A DNA stretch of 64,000 nucleotides from Platanthera guangdongensis (Eukaryota > Streptophyta > Magnoliopsida > Asparagales > Orchidaceae), in the NCBI GenBank assembly GCA_039583875.1, contig CM077150.1, forward strand, positions 184,330,375 to 184,394,374. The letters run 5' to 3'. The translations under genes and the position numbers were made by a program. Positions 1-8,672 of this stretch are shown here, one piece after another (the first letter of the stretch is position 1; every line of letters begins with the position of its first letter). The notes under the pieces were generated by a model, which was not told where the DNA came from, made no database searches, and was given only the letters and a program-made list of their open reading frames with translations.

Positions 1-208
1 CCAGTTTCGATCTTGCTTATTTGAATTCGCTGGCAAATTATTTTAATGGGTGGTGAGCACATGTATGTGCATCATTGTTATAACATAAAAAGAACAGATG
101 AATGTCCACTTAGAAATTAAAATACACTTGTTTGAGGAACCTGAGCATTACAATGATTGCCTTTAGGCAATTTGTGTGTCGCCTAATTGAGCGTTTTTAC
201 AACTATAG
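1..208 (+). other. 5' flank and leader of element G
   Basis: No gene is visible. From about 113 the sequence aligns by eye with the leader of element F (minus strand, about 32436-32545), including the stretch ATGTCCAC and ACACTTGTTTGAG, and it ends in the same CTATAG before the gag frame. This marks the segment as the 5' leader of a second member of F's family. Unlike F, no TGGTATCAGAG primer-binding site precedes it, and the GT that would be an intron donor in F is absent here. Bases 1 to about 110 are unassigned; they may be a foreign join or a decayed leader. Confidence 0.5.
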
Positions 209-817
209 GTGACTAGGAGTGATGCGCGGCAGTCGTAATGGCAACATTTAGTGGAGTGTAGTGCACCCAACAATGTGCCTGAGATACCTCCTTTTGTTGA
301 AACCATAAGAAGGGTAGTTGAAGCGGTGTTTGTTGTGACCAATCCACAACATGGAAGGAATGTGCAACCCTTTGTCCCTGAGGTGGCTTCAATGTCAGGT
401 GGTGTGTTGGAGCAAATGACATTTAGCAGACCATCGGGTCAGCAGTTGAATATGCTTTTAGTACAGGGAGCGCACTCGATTGATGAATATTTACAGGCGT
501 TTCTTATGATAAGGCGCTACCCAGGCTTTGAGTTGGAGAACGAGCAGTCTATAGTGGATAGATTTTATAATGGTATGCGTGGCAAGTTACGAGTCCTACT
601 ACTGGGACCAAAATTATTGGGAATTCGAGCTTTGTTGGAGTCGGCTAGATCTTTGGAAGTAGATTTGGGGAAAGACCTTCAGGTGCTAGTGTGTAGGGTA
701 CCGAACTTTGTAGGTCTTACAAAGGATGCATACTGCAGAATTTTGAAAAAGAGGGCTAGAACATATACTAGCAAAGCTACTTACACTTGTCATACTTGTG
801 GCAAGGAAGGGAACTTT
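209..817 (+). pseudogene. gag: gag fragment of Tekay-like Ty3 element G, cut by F
   Basis: This is the nucleocapsid/capsid region of a Ty3/gypsy Gag. The frame runs from GTG at 209 with a TAA at 236-238, then is open from 251. It contains the Retrotrans_gag pattern (SIDEYLQAFLMIRRYPGFEL, then VDRFYNGMRGKLR) and ends in the first half of a zinc knuckle, CHTCGKEGNF, where the expected His is Asn. The frame stops being gag exactly at 817, where F's LTR (TGTAACAACTCC) begins, so F inserted into the CCHC box. The five bases before F are ACTTT. The N-terminal residues match F's own gag (VTRS.ARQS), so host and insert belong to the same family. The rest of G should lie right of base 64000. Confidence 0.85.
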
Positions 818-1904
818 TGTAACAACTCCATCCGTTCATATAGTATATAATAGAAGGTCCAGCCGGGGCCCCCACACTATATGCCACAAAACAGACGGCG
901 AAATCACGGGATGATATCAGAGTTGCGCATCCTAACTCTTAGCATTCTAGCGGAAGCTGTTAACATAAATTTAGAACTCCAACCATGAATGTCCACTCCT
1001 ATAAACAAGCATATATAAATATATATATGAATGTCCAACAAATAAAAGATCGTTTGGCCTTATGGCCTTAGAGTTATTCTTTATAAAAGTGGCCTCCAAA
1101 TATCGGCACGCAGGCCAACCAAACATGAATAAAACACAACATTTTCAGCTTAGCCTTTAAGGGCTAACAGCAGCAGCAGCAGGGACTTTAACCTTTATAT
1201 GTCCCGCTCGGCTCTCCATCACCTGTACAAGGGCAGCCCACCCAACGGTGGAAAACAAGGCAACGGTCAGCATTCAACTGACCAATTTATAACGACCCTA
1301 CCCCTTACTCGGGGCAGTGGTATTCCTTCCCTGCAGGCATAGTCATTCATATGCAGATATATAGATATCACACATTGTGCTCTTACCGACAAGCATTCCA
1401 TTACAACCGTCAGCCATGTGGCCCGACGATCCGTATGCTCAGGGCACATTCTTGGTGTACCAGAGAACCAGGGTCCCACCACCGTATCAGGGTCGAAACC
1501 CAAGGGTAACATTGAGCATTTGCTCCATGGTATGCAGCCGGAGACTTTAGTCTTAGTGGTGCACAGGCCTAAGACTCTAGCTATGCGCTCCAACAAACCG
1601 CACTTTCAGGTCTTCAAGTCGGACGGACATAACGCAGGTTATATCAATCACGCCCCGTTGCTCAAGTCGTCTTACCATCACCGAATACCAACATACTCGC
1701 TGCTAAGTAAAAGGAGCGGGTCAGTTTCACCTTACCTGTTTGGCATAAAGCCTTTTGAAGAGCACATCAAACTCATACATAGCCAGACTGACCCCGAGGG
1801 ACTGGCTTCACATTCATATGTTAGCTAGGAGCCATGCCTCGCGTTTGCAACAGAACTCATTTTCCATCTCTAGGTGTAACCGTACATTCATATCATACAC
1901 TTGA

Positions 1905-2150
1905 GGGTATTTTCTTGGACTGTCAATCCAGTACTTCCTGCTACTACACTTCACAGGCATAACCCATCAAGCGTCATAAGCATTACAAGCATCAGAGGGT
2001 CTTTTCCTAGACTTCCGCACCAGTACTTCCTGCTACTGCCCTTCACAGGTCCAACCCATCGAGCATCACAAGCATCACAAGGGTCTTTTCCTGGACTACC
2101 ACTCCAGTACTTCCTGCTACTATCCTTCACAGGTACAACCCATCAAGCAT
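1905..2150. repeat. 84-92 bp tandem repeat inside F's LTR, about 2.8 copies
   Basis: Units start near 1905, 1997 and 2081, each beginning GGGT(A/C)TTTTC and containing CCAGTACTTCCTGCTACT followed by CTTCACAGG and AACCCATC. Spacings are 92 and 84 bp. Whether the 5' LTR of F has the same number cannot be seen because that LTR is cut by E. Confidence 0.85.
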
Positions 2151-2539
2151 ATGCCAAAAAGGAAGGAATTCACATGTCCAAGAAAGAAGATCATTACCCT
2201 TGACGACCTCTTTGGAGCAATGGACTTCTAGCCGGCTAGAAAGCACCGCAGCGGCCTTGCCTACACAATGCTAGCCTCGGATCTCGAATCAGAACTTAGT
2301 AGCTCCACCGGTGGTGGGCTCCTCTCTCCTCCTCCTCCTTCCTCTCTCTTCTCTCTAACTTCCTTAGAAAGAAAATGGCTAAATAAAGAATGAGAATTCT
2401 CTTCTCATTCTCGGCCTTAAAGTAGTTGGGAGAAGCTTAGGCCCTTAGATCCCACCTGAAGAAAATGAACGGCCACAATTTTGCCACAAAAGGCTAATTT
2501 TTGGCTGACATGGCCTATGACATGCCGGTATTAAAGGTC

Positions 2540-3040
2540 GTGTACCTTAAGCGGCACACAACCGACACATACAGAATAGTACATGGCCATGTGACACGCC
2601 CGTCTCTCAGGCCGTGTGACCTGACACGGCCGTGTCTGTAGCCGTGTACCTCAGGTGGAATACACTCATCTTAACCCGAGCAAGACACGGCCATGTGACA
2701 CACCTGTGTCACAAGCTGTGTGCCCAGAGACACACCCGTTCCCTGCCTGTGTTCACCAGGCCTCACTGCCCTGGCCAAATCCAGAAAAGGACACGGCCTA
2801 TGCCACGACCTTGTCAGAGGCCGTGTGCCCTTACATGGCAGCAGACACGCCTCCAGCATGCTCTTCGTCGAGTGAAGATCGTCGACTAGAGGGGGACACA
2901 CCCGTATCACAGGGCGTGTTCCCTCTTGAGAACTCATCGAGTGCAGTTCGTCGAGCACTCGACTGACTGCTCAGCCATACAGAGCAGGACACCCCCTGGT
3001 ACAAGCTCGTGTCCCAGGCCGTGTCGCCCAACCTGAACCC
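2540..3040. repeat. Short inverted motif cluster in F's LTR (CACGGCCGTG type plus TCGTCGA)
   Basis: The part of the LTR nearest the polypurine tract, that is U3 of the minus-strand element, is crowded with variants of GGCCGTGT and ACACGGCC, including the palindrome ACACGGCCGTGT near 2616. Between about 2865 and 2970 a second motif appears: TTCGTCGAG, ATCGTCGAC, ATCGAGTGCAGTTCGTCGAG. The second motif is the one that dominates the unrelated copia element E. A role as transcription-factor or chromatin binding sites is inference. Confidence 0.75.
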
Positions 3041-3064
3041 AATCTTGAGATTTGGGGTGTTACA

Positions 3065-3075
3065 ACCCTCCCCTC
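3065..3075 (-). other. Polypurine tract of element F
   Basis: On the minus strand this reads GAGGGGAGGGT and abuts the LTR start TGTAACACCCC. It is the plus-strand DNA primer site, and it fixes F's orientation. Confidence 0.9.
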
Positions 3076-3182
3076 ATTACAATAAATTTCATCCCAAAAT
3101 TTGCACATAGTAAGGAACTCAAAAACAAGATGTTATAACTTCACTAAAGTTTAATACACCTTGACACGCACTACATAATAGT

Positions 3183-4500
3183 TTACACAAACAGCTCGGT
3201 AAATTCAGCTCGCATGGTCTGCTCTCGCTCCCATGTTAGATCTTCATGACAACAATTGTCCCTCCAGACTTTGACCATCCCGATTGTCTTGTTCTGCAAC
3301 CGTTCATCGGCTCGATCCTCGATCTGAATAGGCCTAACTTTCGTCATTAGCCCATACTCCACTGACACACGATCATTCTCGATCAGTTGAGCTTGATCTT
3401 TGATGGCTTTCCGAAGCACCGAGATGTGAAACACAACATGTAATCCACTAAATTCTGCCAAAAGAGCTAGCCAATATGCAGCTTCCCTAACTCGCTCCAC
3501 AACTTCAAACGAACCAAGATTTCTCGGACTTAACTTTTTCAGACACCGAATCCTGGACACGGCTTTGAAGGGTTTTATCTTCAAGTATACCCAATCACCC
3601 ACCGCAAACTCCACGTTTCGGTGCTTGGCGTTGTAGTACTTCACTTGTCAATCCTTGGCTATCAGTAGCCTCTCTGTAATAGCGCGTATCGTCGAGTTAG
3701 CTTCATCGACTTCGTTATGCCTATATAGTTTGGAATCACCTGCTTTTGTCCAAGCTAATGGTGTACGGAACTTCCGACCATATAGAGCTTCAAATGGTTC
3801 CATACCGATGCTCGCTCGGTAACTATTATTGTAGGCAAACTCCACCATATAGAGATGATCTTCCCACCTCTTCCCAAAGTCCAGGGTCCACATTCAAAGC
3901 ATATCCTCCATGGTTCTGTTGGTCCTTTCAGTTTGGCCATCCGTTTGGGGATGAAAGGGCGTACTAGACGTCAACTTCGTGCCCAACAGCTGATTGACTA
4001 GCCTCCAATCATTTGATGTAAATCGCCCATCACGATCACTTACGATCCTACGAGGAACTCCATATAGTTGTACGATCTGCTCCATATAGGGCTTTGGCAA
4101 ACTTTCCACTGAATCATCCTGTTTGTTTGGAAGGAAGTGCGCCACTTCCGTCAACCGGTCTACTATCACCCAGATTGAATCATTTCCAAGTTGAGATCTC
4201 GGCAACCCGTGCACGAAATCCATTGAAATATCATTGAACTTTGATTTCAGAATCGGCAACGACTTCGAGAAACTGCCAGGCTTCTGGAATTCTGCTTACA
4301 CCAAAGCACACATTTGGCATTTAACCACATACTGAGTGATATCTTTCTTTAGTCCTGGCCACCAGAACAGCTTCTTCATGTCCCTGAACATCTTTGTGCT
4401 CACGGGGTGAATTGAGTACTTTGTAAATTAAGCTTCCTACATCAATTCTTCTCGCAACTTCCCCATACTTGGGACGCACAAACCGCCTTCTTTCCGCAAA
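3183..4500 (-). pseudogene. pol (IN): Integrase with C-terminal chromodomain, element F
   Basis: Reading the minus strand: a decayed HHCC zinc region (about 4285-4460, with STKMFRDMKKLFWWPGLKKD and KCQMC), then the catalytic core. The core has IWVIVDR (first Asp), IVSDRDGRF (second Asp) and HPQTDGQTERTNR (Glu), so the DDE triad is intact. The C-terminal domain follows, and about 3183-3330 is a chromodomain (PIQIEDR... NKTIG.VKV.W... TWERE). Stops at 3894-3896 and 3648-3650 are both TGA where relatives usually have Arg, consistent with CGA-to-TGA decay. The core, tail and chromodomain remain in one frame. The chromodomain would direct integration to heterochromatin in the Tekay/Del class. Confidence 0.92.
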
Positions 4501-4734
4501 AGGCCGTCATCCCAGGAGAATTGGCCATCCAGCCCATCTTTTGCATAGCGTTGGAGACTTTCATCCAACTCCGATGCTCGTTGAATCTTGTCTGCAAGGT
4601 CATATTATACCTCCGTCCAGTTCTAACATGCATCAACTGTGCAATTCTGGTCAACACAAGAAATCTCTAACGATTCCAAATCCTAGATCAGATGATCATC
4701 GTGCAACTGTAACCAATTTGCCCTCGACGGAGTC

Positions 4735-5189
4735 CTGCGACTCAAGGCATCAGCGACCGCTTTTCCCTTCCCAGGAGTATAATGAATCTTAAAGTTGTAG
4801 TCCCCAAGGAACTTCATCCACCTTTGTTGTCATATATTCGAATCCTTCTGCTACAATAAGTAGTTTAGGCTCTTATGGTCTGTAAAGATATCCACCTTTC
4901 GGCCATAAAGATAATGCTGCCATAACTTTAGTGCAAAGATCACCGCCGCCAACTCCAGGTCATGGATGGGATAATTTTGCTCATGCACTTTCAACTAGCG
5001 TGAGCCATAACCAATCACTTTCCAAAATTGCAGATGAACGCAGCCAAAGTCGCTCCCTAAAGCATCACTATAAATCTCATATCCGTCGGTACCACATGGC
5101 GATGTCAACACAGGCGTCGTGGTGAACCGACTCTTTATCTCTTCAAAAGCTCGCGCGCACTCCGGCGTCCAAATAAACTTCTAATCCTT
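4735..5189 (-). pseudogene. pol (RH): RNase H region, element F
   Basis: Continuing the same minus frame after RT, the translation shows the tether/RNase H signatures FIWTPECARAFEEIKSRF, then [44 protein letters not shown], and ends ADALSRR. These are the standard Ty3 RNase H blocks with the Asp/Glu residues in place. Nonsense codons occur at the RT junction (TGA and TAG), after YGSR (TAG) and in the LNYLL block (TAG, TGA). No frameshift is needed to follow it from RT into integrase, so decay is by substitution. Confidence 0.85.
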
Positions 5190-5903
5190 TCACGTCAGTG
5201 TGGTCGGAGGCAAAGAGATCCGCGAGAAGTTTTCCACAAAACGTATGTAGTAGCCTGCTAGTCCAAGAAAACTCCTGACTTCGGCCACCCAAGACAACAC
5301 CGACCACTCCTTAATGGCTCTTATCATTGACGTATCCACTGTTATGCCCTCTCCACTTACCACATGGCCAAGAAAAGCCACCAACGACAACCAAAAATTG
5401 CACTTCGAGAACTTGTCATAGAGCTTATTCCTTCGCAAGGTATGCAACACCAACCGCAAGTGGTTTGCGTGATCCTCTTCAGATTGAGAGTACACCAAGG
5501 TATCATCAGTGAATACAATCACGAACAGGTCCAAGTACTCTCGGAACGTTCGGTGCATTAGATCCATAAACACCGATGGCGTATTGCATAGCCCAAACGA
5601 CATTACCGTGAACTCATAATGATCGTAGCGTGTTCCAAATGCGGTCTTAGGAATGTTACCTTCCCGAATCCTCAACTGGTAATATCCAGATTTCAAATCC
5701 AATTTCAAGTAGACGGTTGATCCCACCAGCTGATCGAATAATTGATCTATCAGTGGAATCGGATACCTGTTCTTCTCTGTCAGCTTATTCAATTCACGAT
5801 AGTCAATATATAGCCACAAACCACCGTTCTTCTTTTTCACAAACAGAACAGGTGCGCTCCAATGTGACATACCTGGGCGTATATATCCCTGCTCCAACAA
5901 CTC
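5190..5903 (-). pseudogene. pol (RT): Reverse transcriptase, element F (N-terminus displaced)
   Basis: This is a 236-codon open stretch of Ty3-type [22 protein letters not shown], then [31 protein letters not shown] and [12 protein letters not shown]. The catalytic block is FTDDTLVYS (usual form F-[IV]-D-D) and is followed by [11 protein letters not shown]. Upstream in the sense direction the frame meets a TGA and then loses homology at about 5904. There the minus-strand RT abuts a plus-strand integrase that belongs to element B. The missing RT N-terminus and protease of F lie inverted at 7627-8672. Confidence 0.92.
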
Positions 5904-6892
5904 TTGTCAAGTCTCTAAGGGCACTAAATCAAATGTTGGGTTGTGCACCCCTCTACTCGTCCCTTCCATACTGTGGGAAGACGTTAGTATGGATTTAATT
6001 TTAGGCCTTCCCATCACTTTTCTACGTCACGATTCTATTTTTGTAGTTGTGGATAGGTTTTCTAAAATGACGTATTTCTTTCCGTGTAGTAAGACTAACG
6101 ATGCGTCTCACATTGCAAAACTATATTTTACCAACGTTGTTTGTCACCGTTGAGTGCCAAAGACAATAATCTCGAATAGAGATGTCAAGTTTATGAGTTA
6201 TTTCTGGAAAATGCTATGGATTTTAATGGGTACCAAATTATTGTTTTCCGCCGCCTATCATCCCCAAACCGATGGGCAGACGGATGTGATTAATCGAAGC
6301 TTGGGAAATCTTCTAAGATGTCTAGTAAGCGAGCACAAGGGTACTTGGGATTTACTTCTTCCCCATGCCCAATTAGCCTACAACAATTCCAAAAATAGGT
6401 CCACGGGTATGTCTCCAAACGATATTGTTCACGGGAACAAGGCCCCGTCACCACTTGACTTGGTTCTGTTGCCCCCAGCATACAGCAAGTCAGTTTGCAC
6501 AATCCTTCGCCCAACACATTCAGGACCTACATGCACGTATACGGGCTACCTTGGCTTCTCAATAAGAGTCTTATCAAGCGCATGCTAATCTATATAGGAG
6601 AGTGTCACACTTTAAGATTGGTGATCTGGTCTTAGTCCGGTTAGTTCCCGAACGACTGCCAACTGGCACTGTTAAAAACGTTAGCACCAAATCGCGTCAG
6701 CCCTTTTTGGATTATAAAGAAGCAAGAAGACAATGCTTTCATTTTGGATTTGTCTGCTGATTGGGGTATCTCCACCATTTTAATGTCTCGGATTTGACGT
6801 TGTTTGTTTCGCCTCCACCAGAGTTGAATTCTTTGTTGTCTTCTCCTTCCACCAAACTTTCTAATGGTTTGGGGAGTGGTAGTTCATATGAT
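5904..6892 (+). pseudogene. pol (IN): Integrase core and C-terminus of element B, inverted
   Basis: The plus-strand frame starts in the second half of the integrase zinc finger ([10 protein letters not shown]), then LYTPL-type linker, SMDLILGLP and [10 protein letters not shown] (first Asp). The second catalytic block reads IISNRDVKF, with Asn where the catalytic Asp is expected. The third reads HPQTDGQTDVINRSLGN, with Asp in place of Glu. A TGA lies at 6151-6153 and the frame slips near 6590. The C-terminal part (FKIGDLVLVRLVPERLPTG, later FNVSDLTLFVSPP) matches the integrase C-terminus kept in element D (FNVDDLVLARLIPERLPSG, FNVLDLTPYVSPP). The enzyme is therefore catalytically dead and of the same family as D. 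Confidence 0.85.
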
Positions 6893-7475
6893 CTCTCTCC
6901 ACGGATCCACCGGCGTCGCACCGAATGGGCTGCCACCTTCTTCCTTGGAGTCGCACCGAAGGAAGCCATGCCAGCGTCACACCGAAGTAGTGGGTTGAAG
7001 CAAAGGGGGCGGTGGCTTCACACCTTGGCCGACGGTTAGGGGGAATCTCCTTGGTCAAGCTCTCTTAAATGAGGGTTAGGGTTTCTTTTTAATTCTCTCA
7101 ATCTCATTCTCATAAAAGAGCTCCTTATAAAGGAGTTACAACACACATCTAGCCATCTAAGATGGAGATGAAATCTCATCCATCCGGGAGGCTAAATACA
7201 CACCAAATGTTTGTTAAAATGCAGGAAATAAATATTACAAAGTCCCAAAATGAGTATAAAATTATTAACCAAGCTTGGAATAATTTTATATTCGTTCAAA
7301 AGTAATCAGAGCATAATATATTAATTATAATAGTCTTCAAATGGGTTTAGCACGCCACGGGCGGAGGTTGTAGCATTGTCTTCTGTTAGTGTCGTCATGG
7401 CTCCGAAGGTCTTTATGTTGTAGTGCCTCGGCAACTGGATCGTCATCAAGTGGAGTTAGCGGGGCGGCGACATCA
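6893..7475 (-). repeat. 3' LTR of element B, main piece
   Basis: This aligns by eye with 31039-31649, in the same orientation, from CTCTCCACGGATCC to GCGACATCA. The right copy has an extra about 27-bp duplication (GATGCCATGCCGGCGTCGCA). It is LTR-like sequence with no coding content. It lies between inverted flanks, so relative to the integrase just left of it, it points the wrong way for a simple 3' LTR. Confidence 0.8.
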
Positions 7476-7626
7476 ATCCTCCATGTGTTATTATGTGTTG
7501 CATGTGAGCCGATCCGTGACGAGGTGATAGATGCTTGTGTAGGTGCGGTAGGACTAAAGCGTGTTAGGCATGGGTGGCCTAGTTGTGTGTGTGTCGCTCT
7601 CCGAGTGACGGACCCCCGCTACGTCA
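7476..7626 (+). repeat. Terminal piece of element B's 3' LTR, inverted
   Basis: This matches the reverse complement of about 12384-12535: TGTGAGCCGATCCGTGACGA, then TGCTTGTGTAGGTGCGGTAG, ending CCCCCGCTACGTCA. In B's 5' LTR that terminus is followed by a primer-binding-site-like sequence. Here it is followed directly by F's gag (AGTGGGCC), so it marks the 3' edge of B in F. The expected duplication would be ATCGG (F side, minus strand at 31650-31654) against AGTGG here; only three of five bases agree. Confidence 0.75.
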
Positions 7627-8672
7627 AGTGGGCCTTGGTTATGACAAAGCCAGAGTTCAAGGCGCCCCGACCTAGAAAATTGTATTATAAAAAGAAATGG
7701 GGCAAGAGGTCCAGGTCATCTGGACAAGCTCCTTCTACGGTTGCATCGGGTGCAATGTTGGGGGCCAATTCAAGGCTGAAGACTCGTACTTGCTTTTCTT
7801 GTGGAAGATTGGGGCATATCGCTAGTGATTGTCTGGTTGGTCTGCCAAAGGGAGAAAAGAAGGCATAAGCGTCTTATGCTGAGAAGGGAAAGGCAGTGGT
7901 GGAGTCCTCTACGTCCCAAGCGCAGCCCCGAGTTTACAATCTTGTCCTGCAGGAGGCCATAAAGCAAAGTGATGTCGTCACAGGTACGATTTAATTTATT
8001 GAATTGCTTTGCGTATTGCATGCTTTATATGTGGCTTGTGTGTGATATGGTTGCCATAGGCTTTGTTATGATTCGAAACATGTTGGTGAGAGCACTATTT
8101 GATACAGGTGCTTAGCATTCATTTCTGTCTAAGGACTTCGTAGCTCGAATTGGAGTACCTTGTCATGTGAAGGCAGATAGCGTAAAGGTGTTACTACCGA
8201 ATGGTTTTTTGATGCTTGCGGATAGTGCTGGCGATGTGGTAGTTCAAATTGGAAGTCGGGATTTCTGTTTGAACGCATATGTGCTGCCGATATCGAAATT
8301 TGATGTGATCTTTGGTATGGACTGCCTCGCGGAGCAGCATGACTTGATTGATTGTAATGCCAAAGAGATCACATTGGGCCAGAATACCGAGCATGAGACT
8401 AAGTTCGTGGGTATGCGAGGAGTGGGCAGGACCTTGATGTCTGCACTCCAAGTCGTCAAGGCTATTCGTAAGGGCATGGAGTTATACTTCACGCTGATTC
8501 AGGCTGTTGAGCCAAAGGCCAATGTGAATGATGTTCCAGTTGTCTAGGAGTTTGCAGATGTGTTTCCTAAGGATCTTCGTGGGCAACCACCCCAGCGGGA
8601 GATGGACTTCACGATTGAGTTGGTGCCAGCTGCGAAACCTGTGGCCCGCTCGCCATATCGCGTCGCGCCAAA
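7627..8672 (+). pseudogene. gag-pol: gag C-terminus, protease and RT N-terminus of element F, inverted
   Basis: The plus strand reads a basic Gag tail, a full zinc knuckle CFSCGRLGHIASDC (7791-7832), a TAA at 7866-7868, and then a new frame with the retropepsin block ALFDTGA (catalytic Asp-Thr-Gly at 8101-8109). That is followed at once by TAG (8113-8115) where Ser is expected, then HSFLS. Later blocks are FDVIFGMDCL, a linker, and FADVFPKDLRG before the RT start (ELVPAAKPVARSPYRVAP). It supplies exactly what F lacks between its gag N-terminus (ends 31650) and its RT (starts 5903). The gag-to-protease frame change coincides with a candidate 76-bp intron. Confidence 0.85.
7984..8059 (+). other. 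Candidate intron between gag and protease of F
   Basis: The donor is ACAG|GTACGA and the acceptor is GTTGCCATAG|GC. The interval is 76 bp, AT-rich and contains in-frame stops. Removing it joins the Gag frame to the protease frame in register, giving VVTG followed by FVMIRN and then LFDTG. A frameshift elsewhere would also explain the change, so splicing is inference. Confidence 0.5.

Larger units (their letters stand above)
818..3064 (-). repeat. 3' LTR of element F (2247 bp)
   Basis: The LTR is bounded by TGTAACA at 818 and TGTTACA at 3058-3064. The first about 250 bp align with 32577-32827, where the 5' LTR is followed by a TGGTATCAGAGCC primer-binding site, which fixes the boundary. Internally it holds an 84-92 bp tandem repeat, a short poly-pyrimidine tract near 2320-2350, and a right-hand part crowded with CACGGCCGTG-type motifs. 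Open frames in both strands here (for example 1418-1828) have no recognisable protein content and are treated as chance. Confidence 0.92.
5904..8672. other. Rearranged block: inverted pieces of F and B around an uninverted LTR piece
   Basis: Order here: B integrase core (+, 5904-6892), B LTR piece (orientation of B's 5' LTR, 6893-7475), B LTR terminal piece (inverted, 7476-7626), F gag C-terminus and protease (+, 7627-8672). Both outer breakpoints cut homologous protein blocks. At 8672/8673 B's integrase zinc finger ends SSCRT on the minus strand, and its natural continuation [10 protein letters not shown] begins at 5907 on the plus strand. At 5903/5904 F's RT begins, and its natural upstream sequence (SPYRVAP) ends at 8672 on the plus strand. 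About 320 bp present in B's 5' LTR are missing at the inner join. A misassembly is possible. Confidence 0.8.

Noticed and set aside
1267..1828. Overlapping ORFs on both strands in F's LTR
   Set aside because: They lie wholly within an LTR, match no family motif, and the aligned 5' LTR piece does not preserve them.
6893..7475. The 583-bp unit repeated at 31039-31649 as an independent MITE or solo insertion
   Set aside because: The right copy is continuous with B's LTR across A's insertion site and has LTR-type ends next to F's gag. It has no terminal inverted repeats of its own.
7389..7868. A possible separate plus-strand Ty3 element beginning at about 7389
   Set aside because: The segment starts in B's LTR and continues as F's gag-protease. 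It lacks its own LTR and PBS and exactly fills the gap in F, so it is a displaced part of F.
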